Assembly: GCF_003337375.1 (NCBI RefSeq)
Contig: NZ_QPJD01000004.1
Location: 226,866 to 290,865 of the forward strand
DNA from: Paenibacillus prosopidis
GTDB taxonomy: Bacteria; Bacillota; Bacilli; Paenibacillales; Paenibacillaceae
Length of the DNA: 64,000 nucleotides
Direction of reading: 5' to 3'
Each line of letters opens with the position of its first letter. Position 1 is the stretch's first letter. The notes under the pieces were generated by a model, which searched no databases, had not been told where the DNA came from, and saw only the letters and a program-made list of their open reading frames with translations. The translations under genes and the position numbers were made by a program. Below, in pieces: positions 9,588 to 17,207 of this stretch.

Positions 9588-10097
9588 TCATTGTTCGACC
9601 CAACTGACCGAAATGCTGAACGTGTTTGCCCCGGCATTATTTTGCAGCGAGACAATAAACCGATTACCCGGCGGGACAATAATCCTTCCTGCTGTTTCGT
9701 TGACAGGGGGACCGCCGACTTGTAGAACGGATGTGATTGTCACGCCGCCTGTAACCGGGTTCACTGCCGAAATGCTGAATGACGGAATCATCTGGCTCAT
9801 ATCCGGAAAGCCGAAATTTCCGTTAAATCCGCTTAACGTCACACCACCGTTCAGCGTACCGTTTCGGAGAAAAAACTGCGTCGCATTCGCTTGCCCTCCG
9901 GAAAACGCCCGCACGACGAGCGCCACCCGATTCGCTGTTGTCGGATTTGATAATTGAAAGGATAAAAATCCATTGGCAGCCACCGTTCGTGTACTGGTGG
10001 TTGAATAATATAAAACTCCGTTTCTAGAGCCATTTTCGGCGATGTCTGCGGTTACCAATGGATGGTTGATATTGCCGAACGCATCAAAGCCGGGCAT
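9588..10097 (-). CDS. Beta-rich structural protein of unknown family, copy B
   Basis: This 169-residue protein begins MPGFDAFGNINHP and has no signal peptide, membrane segment or cysteine. It alternates hydrophobic and polar residues as in a beta-sandwich, contains a Gly-rich core (NGTLNGGVTLSGFNGNFGFP) and ends with ISVSWVEQ. I do not recognise the family. It is closely similar along its whole length to the next gene upstream, and both share the same leader GAGGTGG followed by ATG. The position inside a glycosyltransferase operon suggests a surface or appendage subunit, or a glycan-associated protein, exported by a route not visible here. Confidence 0.7.
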   Translation of the reverse strand: MPGFDAFGNINHPLVTADIAENGSRNGVLYYSTTSTRTVAANGFLSFQLSNPTTANRVALVVRAFSGGQANATQFFLRNGTLNGGVTLSGFNGNFGFPDMSQMIPSFSISAVNPVTGGVTITSVLQVGGPPVNETAGRIIVPPGNRFIVSLQNNAGANTFSISVSWVEQ

Positions 10098-10130
10098 TCT
10101 GCCACCTCGCTTTCCGCGGAAGTTCTTTTG

Positions 10131-10643
10131 TCATTGTTCGACCCAGCTGACCGAAATGGTGAGCGCGCTCACTCCCACGGCATTCTTTTGCAACAAGATA
10201 ATAAACCGGCTGCTCGGCGGGATGATAAGCCTTCCTCCCTCCTCGTTCGCGATTGGACCGGTGGTCTGTATAATGGAGGCAAGTGTTACGCCATCTGTAA
10301 CCGGGTTCACTGTTGAAATGCTGAATGACGGGATCATCTGGCTTCGATCCGGAAAGCCAAAGTTGCCGTTAAACCCGCTTAACGTTACCCCGCCGTTCAG
10401 CGTGCCATTCCGGATATAAAACTGCGTCGTGTTCACTTGCCCTCCGGCAAATACCCGGACAATGCGCGCTGCCTGATTCGCCGTTGTAGGATTAAATAGT
10501 TGAAAGGCCAGAAATGCGTTGGCGCCTACGGACTGGAGGTTTGTGGTAGAAAAATACAAAATTCCGTTGCGTGACGCATTCTGGCCGACTCCTGCGGTCA
10601 CCACCGGGTGGTTAATGTTGCCAAATGCATTAAAGTTAGGCAT
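10131..10643 (-). CDS. Beta-rich structural protein of unknown family, copy A
   Basis: This is a tandem paralogue of the 169-residue protein just downstream: 170 residues, start MPNFNAFGNINHP, same Gly-rich core and same ISVSWVEQ ending. The two genes are 33 bases apart, and both have the leader GCGAGGTGG before ATG, so the duplication included the ribosome binding site. Differences are scattered over the protein, which argues against a very recent copy and for two retained functions. No known domain recognised. It lies 33 bases after a GT4 gene in the same direction and is probably co-transcribed with it. Confidence 0.7.
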   Translation of the reverse strand: MPNFNAFGNINHPVVTAGVGQNASRNGILYFSTTNLQSVGANAFLAFQLFNPTTANQAARIVRVFAGGQVNTTQFYIRNGTLNGGVTLSGFNGNFGFPDRSQMIPSFSISTVNPVTDGVTLASIIQTTGPIANEEGGRLIIPPSSRFIILLQKNAVGVSALTISVSWVEQ

Positions 10644-10676
10644 TCAGCCACCTCGCTCTACGGGAAGTAGGTTAGG

Positions 10677-11807
10677 CTAAACCGTGACGAAGGACTGCTG
10701 AAGGAACGTTTCCAGAACCGTTTTCCATCTGGCTTTCCAGACGGATTGATCGAAAGCGAGCGCCGTTTCCCTCGCCCGGTCAGCCAGCCTCAGCCTCAGC
10801 TCCGGGAAGTCGATCAAACGGCTGATTGCGTCCGCCAGCTCGTTCTCCGAAGGAGGTATTTTCATACCGTTGTATTCGTTGATAATCAGGTCGTTTAAAC
10901 CGCCGACATCGCTGGACACCACGGCAACACCGCAGCTTAACGCCTCCAGACACGAGAAAGAGGTCCCTTCAGAAAACGTACTCGGAATGACCGCAATATC
11001 CGCATTCCGGTATACCTCTACGACCTCTCCGAAAGAATAACTGCGATGAAGGATTCGGCTGCGGTCCGGATGGCGGTCCAGCCATATCCGGAAAGCGTTG
11101 CATAAATCATCGCCGCCGATCACCTCGCCGGCGAATTCGACCGACGCTTGCGGGTAAGCCTCCAGAATCCGGTCGGCAGCGACGATCATCGGTATGATGC
11201 CTCGTTCCGGACTGATACGGCGCGGAAACAAAATACGAATGCCTGTTCCTTCCTTCGGGCGGTCTACGGGTGTGAATAGGGTAGTATCCACCGCGTTCGG
11301 AATCAATTTCACCTTATCGACATCCCAATATTGGCAGGCGGAACGGCAGTATGTCAGAAAATGCGAGTCGACCGTAACGATCCTCTCCAGTGAATCGAGC
11401 GCATGTTGTATCGCACCGCGGATATCGTTCTTCTGTGCCGTATCCAGATGCGGTTGATCCCAATTGATTCCGTGGCAGATCCCCATGCTTCCTTTGCGGT
11501 AATGCAGCGGGGTCCAAATATGGCTCGAATAAATGAGTTTCCCCTCCGCCTGTTCACTCATCAGGTTAAACGTGTCCTTGATCCGGCCCATGTCGGTGCA
11601 GGGGTAACCGAATACCCGAATGCCTTCCACCTGCCGGTCGAAAGAGCCCTGGAATGACAGCTGATGCACCTCCGGTTCTGCTCCCATTTCCCGAATAACG
11701 CCGCATAGATTATAAATATACCGCTCCAGCCCCCCTCCGAAAATACGGTCCAGGCGCCCGTTGTAGGCATCGACGAAGCTGTGCGTCAAAATCCCGATCT
11801 TGCTCAC
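10677..11807 (-). CDS. GT4 family glycosyltransferase
   Basis: This 376-residue GT-B enzyme has the N-terminal GGGLERYIYNL glycine motif for acceptor-side binding. Its C-terminal domain has IRILFPRRISPERG, and the donor-binding motif SEGTSFSCLEALSCGVAVV contains the E-x7-E signature of the GT4 family. The GTG start at 11807 has AAGGAGG 7 bases upstream and overlaps the stop of the preceding gene (GTGA), so the two are translationally coupled; an ATG at 11825 lies upstream of that Shine-Dalgarno site. Sugar and acceptor are unknown; glycan assembly for the locus is inferred. Confidence 0.85.
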   Translation of the reverse strand: MSKIGILTHSFVDAYNGRLDRIFGGGLERYIYNLCGVIREMGAEPEVHQLSFQGSFDRQVEGIRVFGYPCTDMGRIKDTFNLMSEQAEGKLIYSSHIWTPLHYRKGSMGICHGINWDQPHLDTAQKNDIRGAIQHALDSLERIVTVDSHFLTYCRSACQYWDVDKVKLIPNAVDTTLFTPVDRPKEGTGIRILFPRRISPERGIIPMIVAADRILEAYPQASVEFAGEVIGGDDLCNAFRIWLDRHPDRSRILHRSYSFGEVVEVYRNADIAVIPSTFSEGTSFSCLEALSCGVAVVSSDVGGLNDLIINEYNGMKIPPSENELADAISRLIDFPELRLRLADRARETALAFDQSVWKARWKTVLETFLQQSFVTV

Positions 11808-12532
11808 GGGCAGTCCTCCTTCCACTCCACCAGGCGCGGATGCGGATCGAGTATCGATTGGTACTGCAATTCATTTCCCCATTGACCCTTGGGATCGTGT
11901 TCGCGGTATCGCAAATATTTGCAGCGGCGCTCCTCCTCGTTTCCCGCCCAGCCGTAATGTTTGATGCGGATATCCGACAGATGGCCAGGCAGCGCGTTGT
12001 AGGAAAGTGGAACGCGGGGAACATGATGGTTCATGGACGGATAAAAATAATAATATCCCGGAAGGTACCGCACCAAAGCGGTCGTGTGCCGTTTATGCAG
12101 CTGCCAGAGATCGTCTTCGCGGTAATGGGTCGTGCTGCCCCAAAAATCGTACATCCGGAAAGCGGCCCAGTCGTATCGGTCCTGATCGACCAAGGATCGG
12201 ATTTCCTGCTTCATCCGATCCTCGAACAATTCATCGGCATCTACTGCGAGCAGCCAATCCGGCTGGTCTTCGCAGGCTGCCTTCCAGAGCAGCACTTTCA
12301 GCTCCGCTTCTCTTCCGAAGTGCGATTCCGTCAACTCTACCAGGCGCTTCACTTTCGGAAACGAGCGGCACAGCTTCACCGTTCCATCCGTGCTCGCGTC
12401 GTCGACGATCACGATATCGTCAACGTATTCCGATAAATCCCGAAGCACCGTTTCCAAATAACGGTCCGCTTCGTTGCGCACCTGCATATAGGCGGTAACC
12501 CGATTGCCTCCCGATTTGCGAATCGCCTTCAC
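11804..12532 (-). CDS. GT2 family glycosyltransferase (short form)
   Basis: This 242-residue single-domain GT-A enzyme has VTAYMQVRNEADRYL at the N-terminus, the stretch IVIVDDASTDGT and the metal-binding motif AVDADELF near residue 90. The C-terminal part carries aromatic residues and a conserved IKHYGW. Unlike the plus-strand copies it has no TPR tail. The GTG at 12532 has AGGAGG 7 bases upstream. The next gene begins inside its stop codon. It probably acts in the cytoplasm on the same glycan as its neighbours (inferred). Confidence 0.85.
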   Translation of the reverse strand: MKAIRKSGGNRVTAYMQVRNEADRYLETVLRDLSEYVDDIVIVDDASTDGTVKLCRSFPKVKRLVELTESHFGREAELKVLLWKAACEDQPDWLLAVDADELFEDRMKQEIRSLVDQDRYDWAAFRMYDFWGSTTHYREDDLWQLHKRHTTALVRYLPGYYYFYPSMNHHVPRVPLSYNALPGHLSDIRIKHYGWAGNEEERRCKYLRYREHDPKGQWGNELQYQSILDPHPRLVEWKEDCP

Positions 12533-12562
12533 TCCGTTCCCTCCTATCAAGACCAAAAGCAG

Positions 12563-13765
12563 TCATACCGGCAGCAGCGCAGCTGAGCATTGACTTTCAA
12601 GCGTTCGGTCAATCGTTTTTAATTCGAACAGCTCCCCGAACGAGTGGGAATTTGCCGAAGCCCTCCAAAAAAATCGCATCGCCAATCGCCGCTCCCCTTG
12701 CATCAGATGAAATAAACCCTGCAGCTTATCGTTCATCATACGGTCAATAATCTGCTGCTTGCCCTTGTCTGCGCTGGTGACGGACAAGGATAGTGCACGT
12801 TTCACATCTCCTACTTGGATGGCGATGGACCGTAACAGAGAAGCTGCCCTTTCGTCCTTGATCTTTGCAAGCAAACGTGAAGACGTCCGCATATCACCGA
12901 TTCGAAATAGCAGTTCGCCCAGTGCAATTAGAATTGCTCCTTGCTCGAACAAATGACACATTCGATCATAATGCGCCCGTTCCTCACCGGTTATGCATGT
13001 AATGCCATATGTATGGAGCGCCTGTTCCGTTTCTCCGTTTAATGCGTGGATCGCCGCCAAAAAACGAAAACGGGTGCTCAAAACGTCCTTCACGCCCGTA
13101 AGAACGCATGCGGCAAACGAGCGCTGCAGGCATGACGCCGCTTCCACTCCTTCGCCAAGCAGATAATAATAGAATGATTGAAGATACCAAACCAGCTCGT
13201 TCATTTCGTCTATCTGCGAAAGCTGCTTATAATGCTGAATCTGCTCATCCCATTGACGCTGTTTGATAAAATCGATGGATCTTCCATTGATAACGAGACC
13301 GAGAGCTTCGAAGAAGGTTTGCCGGTCGCGTTCGACCTGATCCGCTGCAAGCGACAGCTGCGGCGAAGCGATCAGCAGTACAGGATCGTATTTAAACAGC
13401 AGATCCGTATAGGCGCTTTCGGAGTCGCTTACAATCAATTCGGAAGTAGAGGCAAGCAGCTTCGAATACTTATTCCATAGTTCCGGATTTTCGCCTTGGG
13501 GTGTCTCCGGAAGCAGCGCAACAACCGCCCGAAACAGATGGATGTTCATGACCGTCGGAATAAAGATTTGCGAGATAAGCAGAACGCTTTCCTCCGGAGG
13601 CAGTTCCGCCGCTTGAGCGACACTGATCACTCTGACATTACCGTCCGCCTCAGCAGGAAGTTCCGAATAGGCGGCGAATACATTTCCGCTTGATTGCAGC
13701 AGTTCTGCCAGATGCCGATAAGGAAAGTCGTACCATGGGACATGGGGAAAGAAGATATAATTCAT
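12563..13765 (-). CDS. Helical-repeat (TPR-like) protein with glycosyltransferase-like N-terminus
   Basis: This protein has 400 residues. The first part (MNYIFFPHVPWYDFPYRH) resembles the N-terminal Rossmann half of TuaH-like glycosyltransferases, but no complete donor-binding domain follows. From about residue 160 it is helical with TPR-like periodicity. The ATG at 13765 has a GGTGG stretch just upstream; a GTG at 13774 is possible. It is the first gene of the minus operon, 30 bases before the GT2 gene. It could be a scaffold for the glycosylation enzymes or an inactive glycosyltransferase. The family is not securely recognised. Confidence 0.6.
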   Translation of the reverse strand: MNYIFFPHVPWYDFPYRHLAELLQSSGNVFAAYSELPAEADGNVRVISVAQAAELPPEESVLLISQIFIPTVMNIHLFRAVVALLPETPQGENPELWNKYSKLLASTSELIVSDSESAYTDLLFKYDPVLLIASPQLSLAADQVERDRQTFFEALGLVINGRSIDFIKQRQWDEQIQHYKQLSQIDEMNELVWYLQSFYYYLLGEGVEAASCLQRSFAACVLTGVKDVLSTRFRFLAAIHALNGETEQALHTYGITCITGEERAHYDRMCHLFEQGAILIALGELLFRIGDMRTSSRLLAKIKDERAASLLRSIAIQVGDVKRALSLSVTSADKGKQQIIDRMMNDKLQGLFHLMQGERRLAMRFFWRASANSHSFGELFELKTIDRTLESQCSAALLPV

Positions 13766-13892
13766 GACAGCCACCAGGCTTTCTATGCATGATCCAAAGC
13801 GTGGAACATTTTCTGTTATTAATATATCTTCAGAGGGTAGAAAACATGACTGGGCGGGCTTTTAGCTTAGTGTTAAGTCGATCTTTTTAACT

Positions 13893-13930
13893 AAAAAAAC
13901 TGACTCCGGTCATTAACCGAAATCAGCTTT
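13893..13930 (-). terminator. Intrinsic terminator of the ThuA-like gene
   Basis: On the minus strand an 11-bp stem (CTGATTTCGGT with ACCGGAGTCAG, two mismatches) is followed by seven T. It lies 45 bases past the stop of the ThuA-like gene and before the glycosylation operon. The remaining bases 13766-13892 are the only place for the promoter of that operon; I could not assign -35/-10 boxes there with confidence. Confidence 0.7.
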
Positions 13931-13974
13931 TATTTTACACACATGTAATCACGCCAACTTTTAAAGTTACTTGA

Positions 13975-14703
13975 TTAATTTACTTTAGCCGCTATTTTTT
14001 CTAAGGGCTTTGCATTCCCATAGACTGGACGATTGCGATCTACCGGCTGTGCCCAATTCACGGCATTCACAATGACTCGTTGAATGGCTTTGTTATGATA
14101 CGTTGGATAGGTTTCATGCCCCGGCCGGAAATAAAACACCTTGCCGTTTCCGCGTATAAATGTGCATCCGCTGCGGAACACTTCTCCTCCTTCGAACCAG
14201 CTTGTAAAGATAAGCTCGTCCGGTGCAGGGATATCAAAATGCTCGCCATACATTTCTTCTTTTTCCAGTTCGATATATTCCCCAATTCCTTCTGCGATCG
14301 GATGGCTTGGCGCCAAGACCCAAAGACGTTCTTTCTCATCAGCTTCACGCCATTTCAAATCGCAGCTTGTACCCATTAAGGTTTTAAAGATTTTTGAGAA
14401 ATGACCCGAGTGAAGTACAATCAAACCCATTCCGTCAAGCACTCGCTGCTGTACTTTTTGGACAACTTCATCCTTTACTTCTCCGTGCGCAAGATGTCCC
14501 CACCAAATTAATACATCCGTATTGTTTAATACGTCGTCTGTTAAACCATGTTCTGGCTCATCCAATGTAGCCGTCCCCGCTTCAAATCCTGCTTCCGTTA
14601 AAAAACCTGCAATCGCACCATGGATGCCATCCGGATATATTTCACCTACAAGCGGGTTCTTTTTCTCATGACGATTTTCATTCCATACCGTTACCTTAAC
14701 CAT
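13975..14703 (-). CDS. ThuA-domain (trehalose utilisation-like) protein
   Basis: This 242-residue cytoplasmic protein has the class-I glutamine amidotransferase-like fold of the ThuA family: [14 protein letters not shown] at the start, the strand [14 protein letters not shown] near the middle, and [14 protein letters not shown]. ThuA proteins are linked to disaccharide or cyclic sugar metabolism (3-keto-sugars in some species), but the reaction is not settled. The ATG at 14703 was chosen over an upstream ATG because AAGGAG lies between them. It is divergent from an AraC regulator, which probably controls it. A TATACT box lies upstream on the minus strand (14738-14743). Confidence 0.8.
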   Translation of the reverse strand: MVKVTVWNENRHEKKNPLVGEIYPDGIHGAIAGFLTEAGFEAGTATLDEPEHGLTDDVLNNTDVLIWWGHLAHGEVKDEVVQKVQQRVLDGMGLIVLHSGHFSKIFKTLMGTSCDLKWREADEKERLWVLAPSHPIAEGIGEYIELEKEEMYGEHFDIPAPDELIFTSWFEGGEVFRSGCTFIRGNGKVFYFRPGHETYPTYHNKAIQRVIVNAVNWAQPVDRNRPVYGNAKPLEKIAAKVN

Positions 14704-14826
14704 TTTTCGAACACTCCTTCTTGTTTTCATTACTCTCAGTATAAAAAATCCGAATCGCTAGAGAAATGCTAAATCATGCTGCTTTTATATTCAAAAGTGT
14801 TATACTCCAAAAAGGAGGTAACGCTC

Positions 14827-15753
14827 ATGCCCTTATTAGAAACCAATATTGATACGCATTCCGAAGCGCTCAATGAAGAGGTCATCTATCAGAATCCGCT
14901 GCTTTTTCTAAAAATATGGGAGATCTCCCTAGAGGCTTACCATTGCAGCATTGTGGAGAAACACCCATGGCACTATCATAAAGAAGTAGAGTTTCTTGCT
15001 ATCATAGAAGGTCACTTAGGCGTACAAAGCAAGCACGATTACGTAGTCCTCGGGCCTGGTGACGTTATGGTTTTGGGGGCCTCCCAGCCGCACCGTTCCC
15101 ATAAGCCTCTTACAGATGCACTGCACTATGTGGTGTTTCAGATCGATCTTGGCAAACATTTTGACCAGAGCACCATGCCGTATCTGTACTGCTTCTCGGA
15201 ACTGACCGAGCCGCTGGATAAACTAAACTATATTTTTGACATAAATGAGTCGGCAAAACGGGAAACGTATGCTTTCATTATGGAAATCTTCAAAGAATCG
15301 CAAACACGAATGAGAGGCTACGAAATGGCCATCAGCTCTACAATCAAGAGACTGATGCTGTTACTATTAAGAAGCGATAGCCGCAACGTACTGAACTACA
15401 CGGAGGAAACCGAGTTAAATAGATTAAGACCGGTTCTTGATTATATAAACGCCCATTTGAACGATAAGCTCTGCGTCGAGGACGCTTGTTCTTTGCTTAA
15501 TTTGAGCTATCATTATTTTATAAAATATTTCAAGAAAACGATGGGCGTTTCTTTCGTGGAATACGTCAACTATAAACGGATCAAGCTCTCCGAGCTATTA
15601 TTGCTGACGACTGAGCTTAGTATTATGGATGTGAGCTTCGAGGTCGGCATCACTAACATGGCCCAATTCTATAAGCTTTTCAAGCGGCATAATCAGTGCT
15701 CGCCCAGGGAATTCAAACTGCGCATGCGAAGCAGATCTGAAGGGGAGGATTAA
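14827..15753 (+). CDS. AraC-family transcriptional regulator (cupin + HTH)
   Basis: This 308-residue regulator has an N-terminal cupin sensing domain, with histidines in EKHPWHYHKEVEFL, and a C-terminal AraC helix-turn-helix pair (YINAHLNDKLCVEDAC, then MAQFYKLFKRHNQCSPREFK). AAGGAGG lies 8 bases before the ATG at 14827; an ATG at 14776 lies upstream of this site and of a TATACT box (14801-14806), so it is unlikely. It is divergent from the ThuA-like gene, which is the probable target, with a sugar-type ligand as in related regulators. Confidence 0.85.
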   Translation: MPLLETNIDTHSEALNEEVIYQNPLLFLKIWEISLEAYHCSIVEKHPWHYHKEVEFLAIIEGHLGVQSKHDYVVLGPGDVMVLGASQPHRSHKPLTDALHYVVFQIDLGKHFDQSTMPYLYCFSELTEPLDKLNYIFDINESAKRETYAFIMEIFKESQTRMRGYEMAISSTIKRLMLLLLRSDSRNVLNYTEETELNRLRPVLDYINAHLNDKLCVEDACSLLNLSYHYFIKYFKKTMGVSFVEYVNYKRIKLSELLLLTTELSIMDVSFEVGITNMAQFYKLFKRHNQCSPREFKLRMRSRSEGED

Positions 15754-15874
15754 CATAAGCAGGAGAATTAAAGTTCTCGGCATACTAATCGGCAGCATAC
15801 TCGTTATTGTAGGGTTATCTTACTTCTATACATTTATCAATTGGACAAAGGTTGATCCCTGGATACATAAAGCA

Positions 15875-16717
15875 ATGGAACTGCATAAGAAAGGAACTAA
15901 CGCTTACTTTGGTTTTTTCTTCACCAGCATCATTGTATACCTCTTTTATTCCATTTATCAGTTTCGTAAAGATGCTGAAAAATTTAGTGATGACATCTGG
16001 CGTATCCGAAAGGTTTTCTATGTTCTTTTTCTAACTTTAACGGGTATTGGTGTTGTTGCAGGCTACGTAGATTTCCGTGATTGGAAAATTCTATTACAAT
16101 TAACAGCCTTCGTTGTGTTTATTGATTTGGCGGTATTTCAAACTCCAAGTATTACAAAAATATGGAGTGCTGAGTTTCAACACCGCGCTAAAATCGAGAA
16201 AACGATTGAAGTAAACGTTGATTTCATTAACTCTACCGCAATAAAGCTCCAGGCGTTCTCGGATGTAATCAAACAAACGGCAGATTACTTTGAACCTAAG
16301 ACGGATATCCCTCAGAATTGGAACGCTTACCAAAGAGAATTAAAACAATTTCTATCCTTGTATACCAGTCAATTTCGATTTCGGTTAGAAATGTTTCATT
16401 TTCGAATTGGTTCAGATGAAACCGAAACAAAGCAACATATCGGACGAGCACTTTCACAGCTTGAAACGCTTTTCCTTTATGAACTTGATGATGCACCAGA
16501 TAAGGATAATCAACCTGGTTTTCGTACACAAGTCGTAGATAAACTAACAAGTGGAATCGGAACATCTTTGGAAACGGATAAGCTAATCGTGATTCCAATC
16601 TTTCAGAATAGAAGTCTATTAATTGGAATACGAACAAGTGAAGGATCGAGAGTAGACGAAGTCGATATTACCAACATTGTTAACTTGAGCCGGATATTTC
16701 ATTGGTATATGACATAA
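15875..16717 (+). CDS. spoIISA: SpoIISA-family membrane toxin
   Basis: From the ATG at 15875 it has 280 residues: three membrane segments (about 10-30, 45-68, 72-92) and then a cytoplasmic domain. The pattern IRKVFYVLF, then WKILLQLTAFVVFIDLAVF, then ITKIWSAEF matches SpoIISA of Bacillus, whose membrane part kills sporulating cells unless the SpoIISB antitoxin is bound to the cytoplasmic domain. Two small basic-protein genes follow, as in B. subtilis spoIISABC. The 15875 ATG has no clear ribosome site. The frame is open back to 15752, and that upstream part encodes a further possible membrane segment with AGGGGAGG near 15741-15748 but no ATG, GTG or TTG. The N-terminus is therefore uncertain. 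Confidence 0.85.
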   Translation: MELHKKGTNAYFGFFFTSIIVYLFYSIYQFRKDAEKFSDDIWRIRKVFYVLFLTLTGIGVVAGYVDFRDWKILLQLTAFVVFIDLAVFQTPSITKIWSAEFQHRAKIEKTIEVNVDFINSTAIKLQAFSDVIKQTADYFEPKTDIPQNWNAYQRELKQFLSLYTSQFRFRLEMFHFRIGSDETETKQHIGRALSQLETLFLYELDDAPDKDNQPGFRTQVVDKLTSGIGTSLETDKLIVIPIFQNRSLLIGIRTSEGSRVDEVDITNIVNLSRIFHWYMT

Positions 16718-16763
16718 GGCTATGCTAGAATATGAATAGAATCATATTTTAGGAGGAATTCAC

Positions 16764-16931
16764 ATGGCGAAAGTTGCTAATCGGGTGCAAGATAAACGGA
16801 AAGCAAGCCGTGGACAAGCTCCTGTATTATTAAAGACAGGGAAAGCTTTAGAGACAAAGGTTTCGATAGCTACAGGCTTTCAGGAGTTAAGAGACATTAA
16901 CCGTAAAGCACTTATTAGTTTGAAACATTGA
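16764..16931 (+). CDS. spoIISB: SpoIISB-like antitoxin (55 residues)
   Basis: This small gene lies 46 bases after the toxin gene, with AGGAGGA at 16751-16757 and ATG at 16764. The product has 55 residues, is rich in Lys and Arg (MAKVANRVQDKRKAS at the start, NRKALISLKH at the end) and has no membrane segment. This is the size (SpoIISB of B. subtilis is 56), charge and position of the antitoxin that wraps around the cytoplasmic domain of SpoIISA. The assignment rests on synteny and character rather than clear sequence identity. A strong terminator follows. Confidence 0.75.
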   Translation: MAKVANRVQDKRKASRGQAPVLLKTGKALETKVSIATGFQELRDINRKALISLKH

Positions 16932-16946
16932 TCATACTAGCATACT

Positions 16947-16985
16947 GAACAGGTAGGGACCCTCCCTACCTGTTCTCTTTTGTTT
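16947..16985 (+). terminator. Intrinsic terminator after the SpoIISB-like gene
   Basis: A perfect 13-bp stem (16947-16959 with 16963-16975) closes a CCC loop and is followed by TCTTTTGTTT. It separates the SpoIISB-like gene from the third small gene, which probably has its own promoter or receives read-through. Confidence 0.9.
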
Positions 16986-17040
16986 AAATCTCTTATCCAA
17001 TGGTTAGAATGATTAACAATTGAGATAGGAGTGATAGATA

Positions 17041-17169
17041 ATGGGATCTATTAAAAAAGGAAAGACCGAGAAAAATGCATATGAGATGAAAACACCTAAA
17101 ATTGGTCGGCGTGAAGTAGAGAACTCTAAAAAAGCACTACAATTATTACGCAATATAAAAAGACCTTGA
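17041..17169 (+). CDS. Small basic protein, candidate SpoIISC-like second antitoxin
   Basis: This 42-residue gene has AGGAG at 17027-17031 and ATG at 17041. The product is highly basic (MGSIKKGKTEKNAYE at the start, QLLRNIKRP at the end) and without membrane segments. In B. subtilis a third gene, spoIISC, downstream of spoIISB encodes a second small antitoxin; position, size and charge fit that. I cannot confirm sequence similarity from memory. Its last codons are part of the following terminator hairpin. Confidence 0.55.
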   Translation: MGSIKKGKTEKNAYEMKTPKIGRREVENSKKALQLLRNIKRP

Positions 17170-17196
17170 TATTAAAAATATCAAAGTCTTTTTTTG
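17159..17196. terminator. Intrinsic terminator, toxin-antitoxin set / rhamnosidase
   Basis: A 15-bp stem with one mismatch (17159-17173 with 17177-17191) and an AAA loop is followed by a run of T. It overlaps the end of the 42-residue gene and lies just before the end of the converging rhamnosidase gene. The A-rich left arm could also serve the minus strand. Confidence 0.85.
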
Positions 17197-17207
17197 TGTT
17201 CATTACA

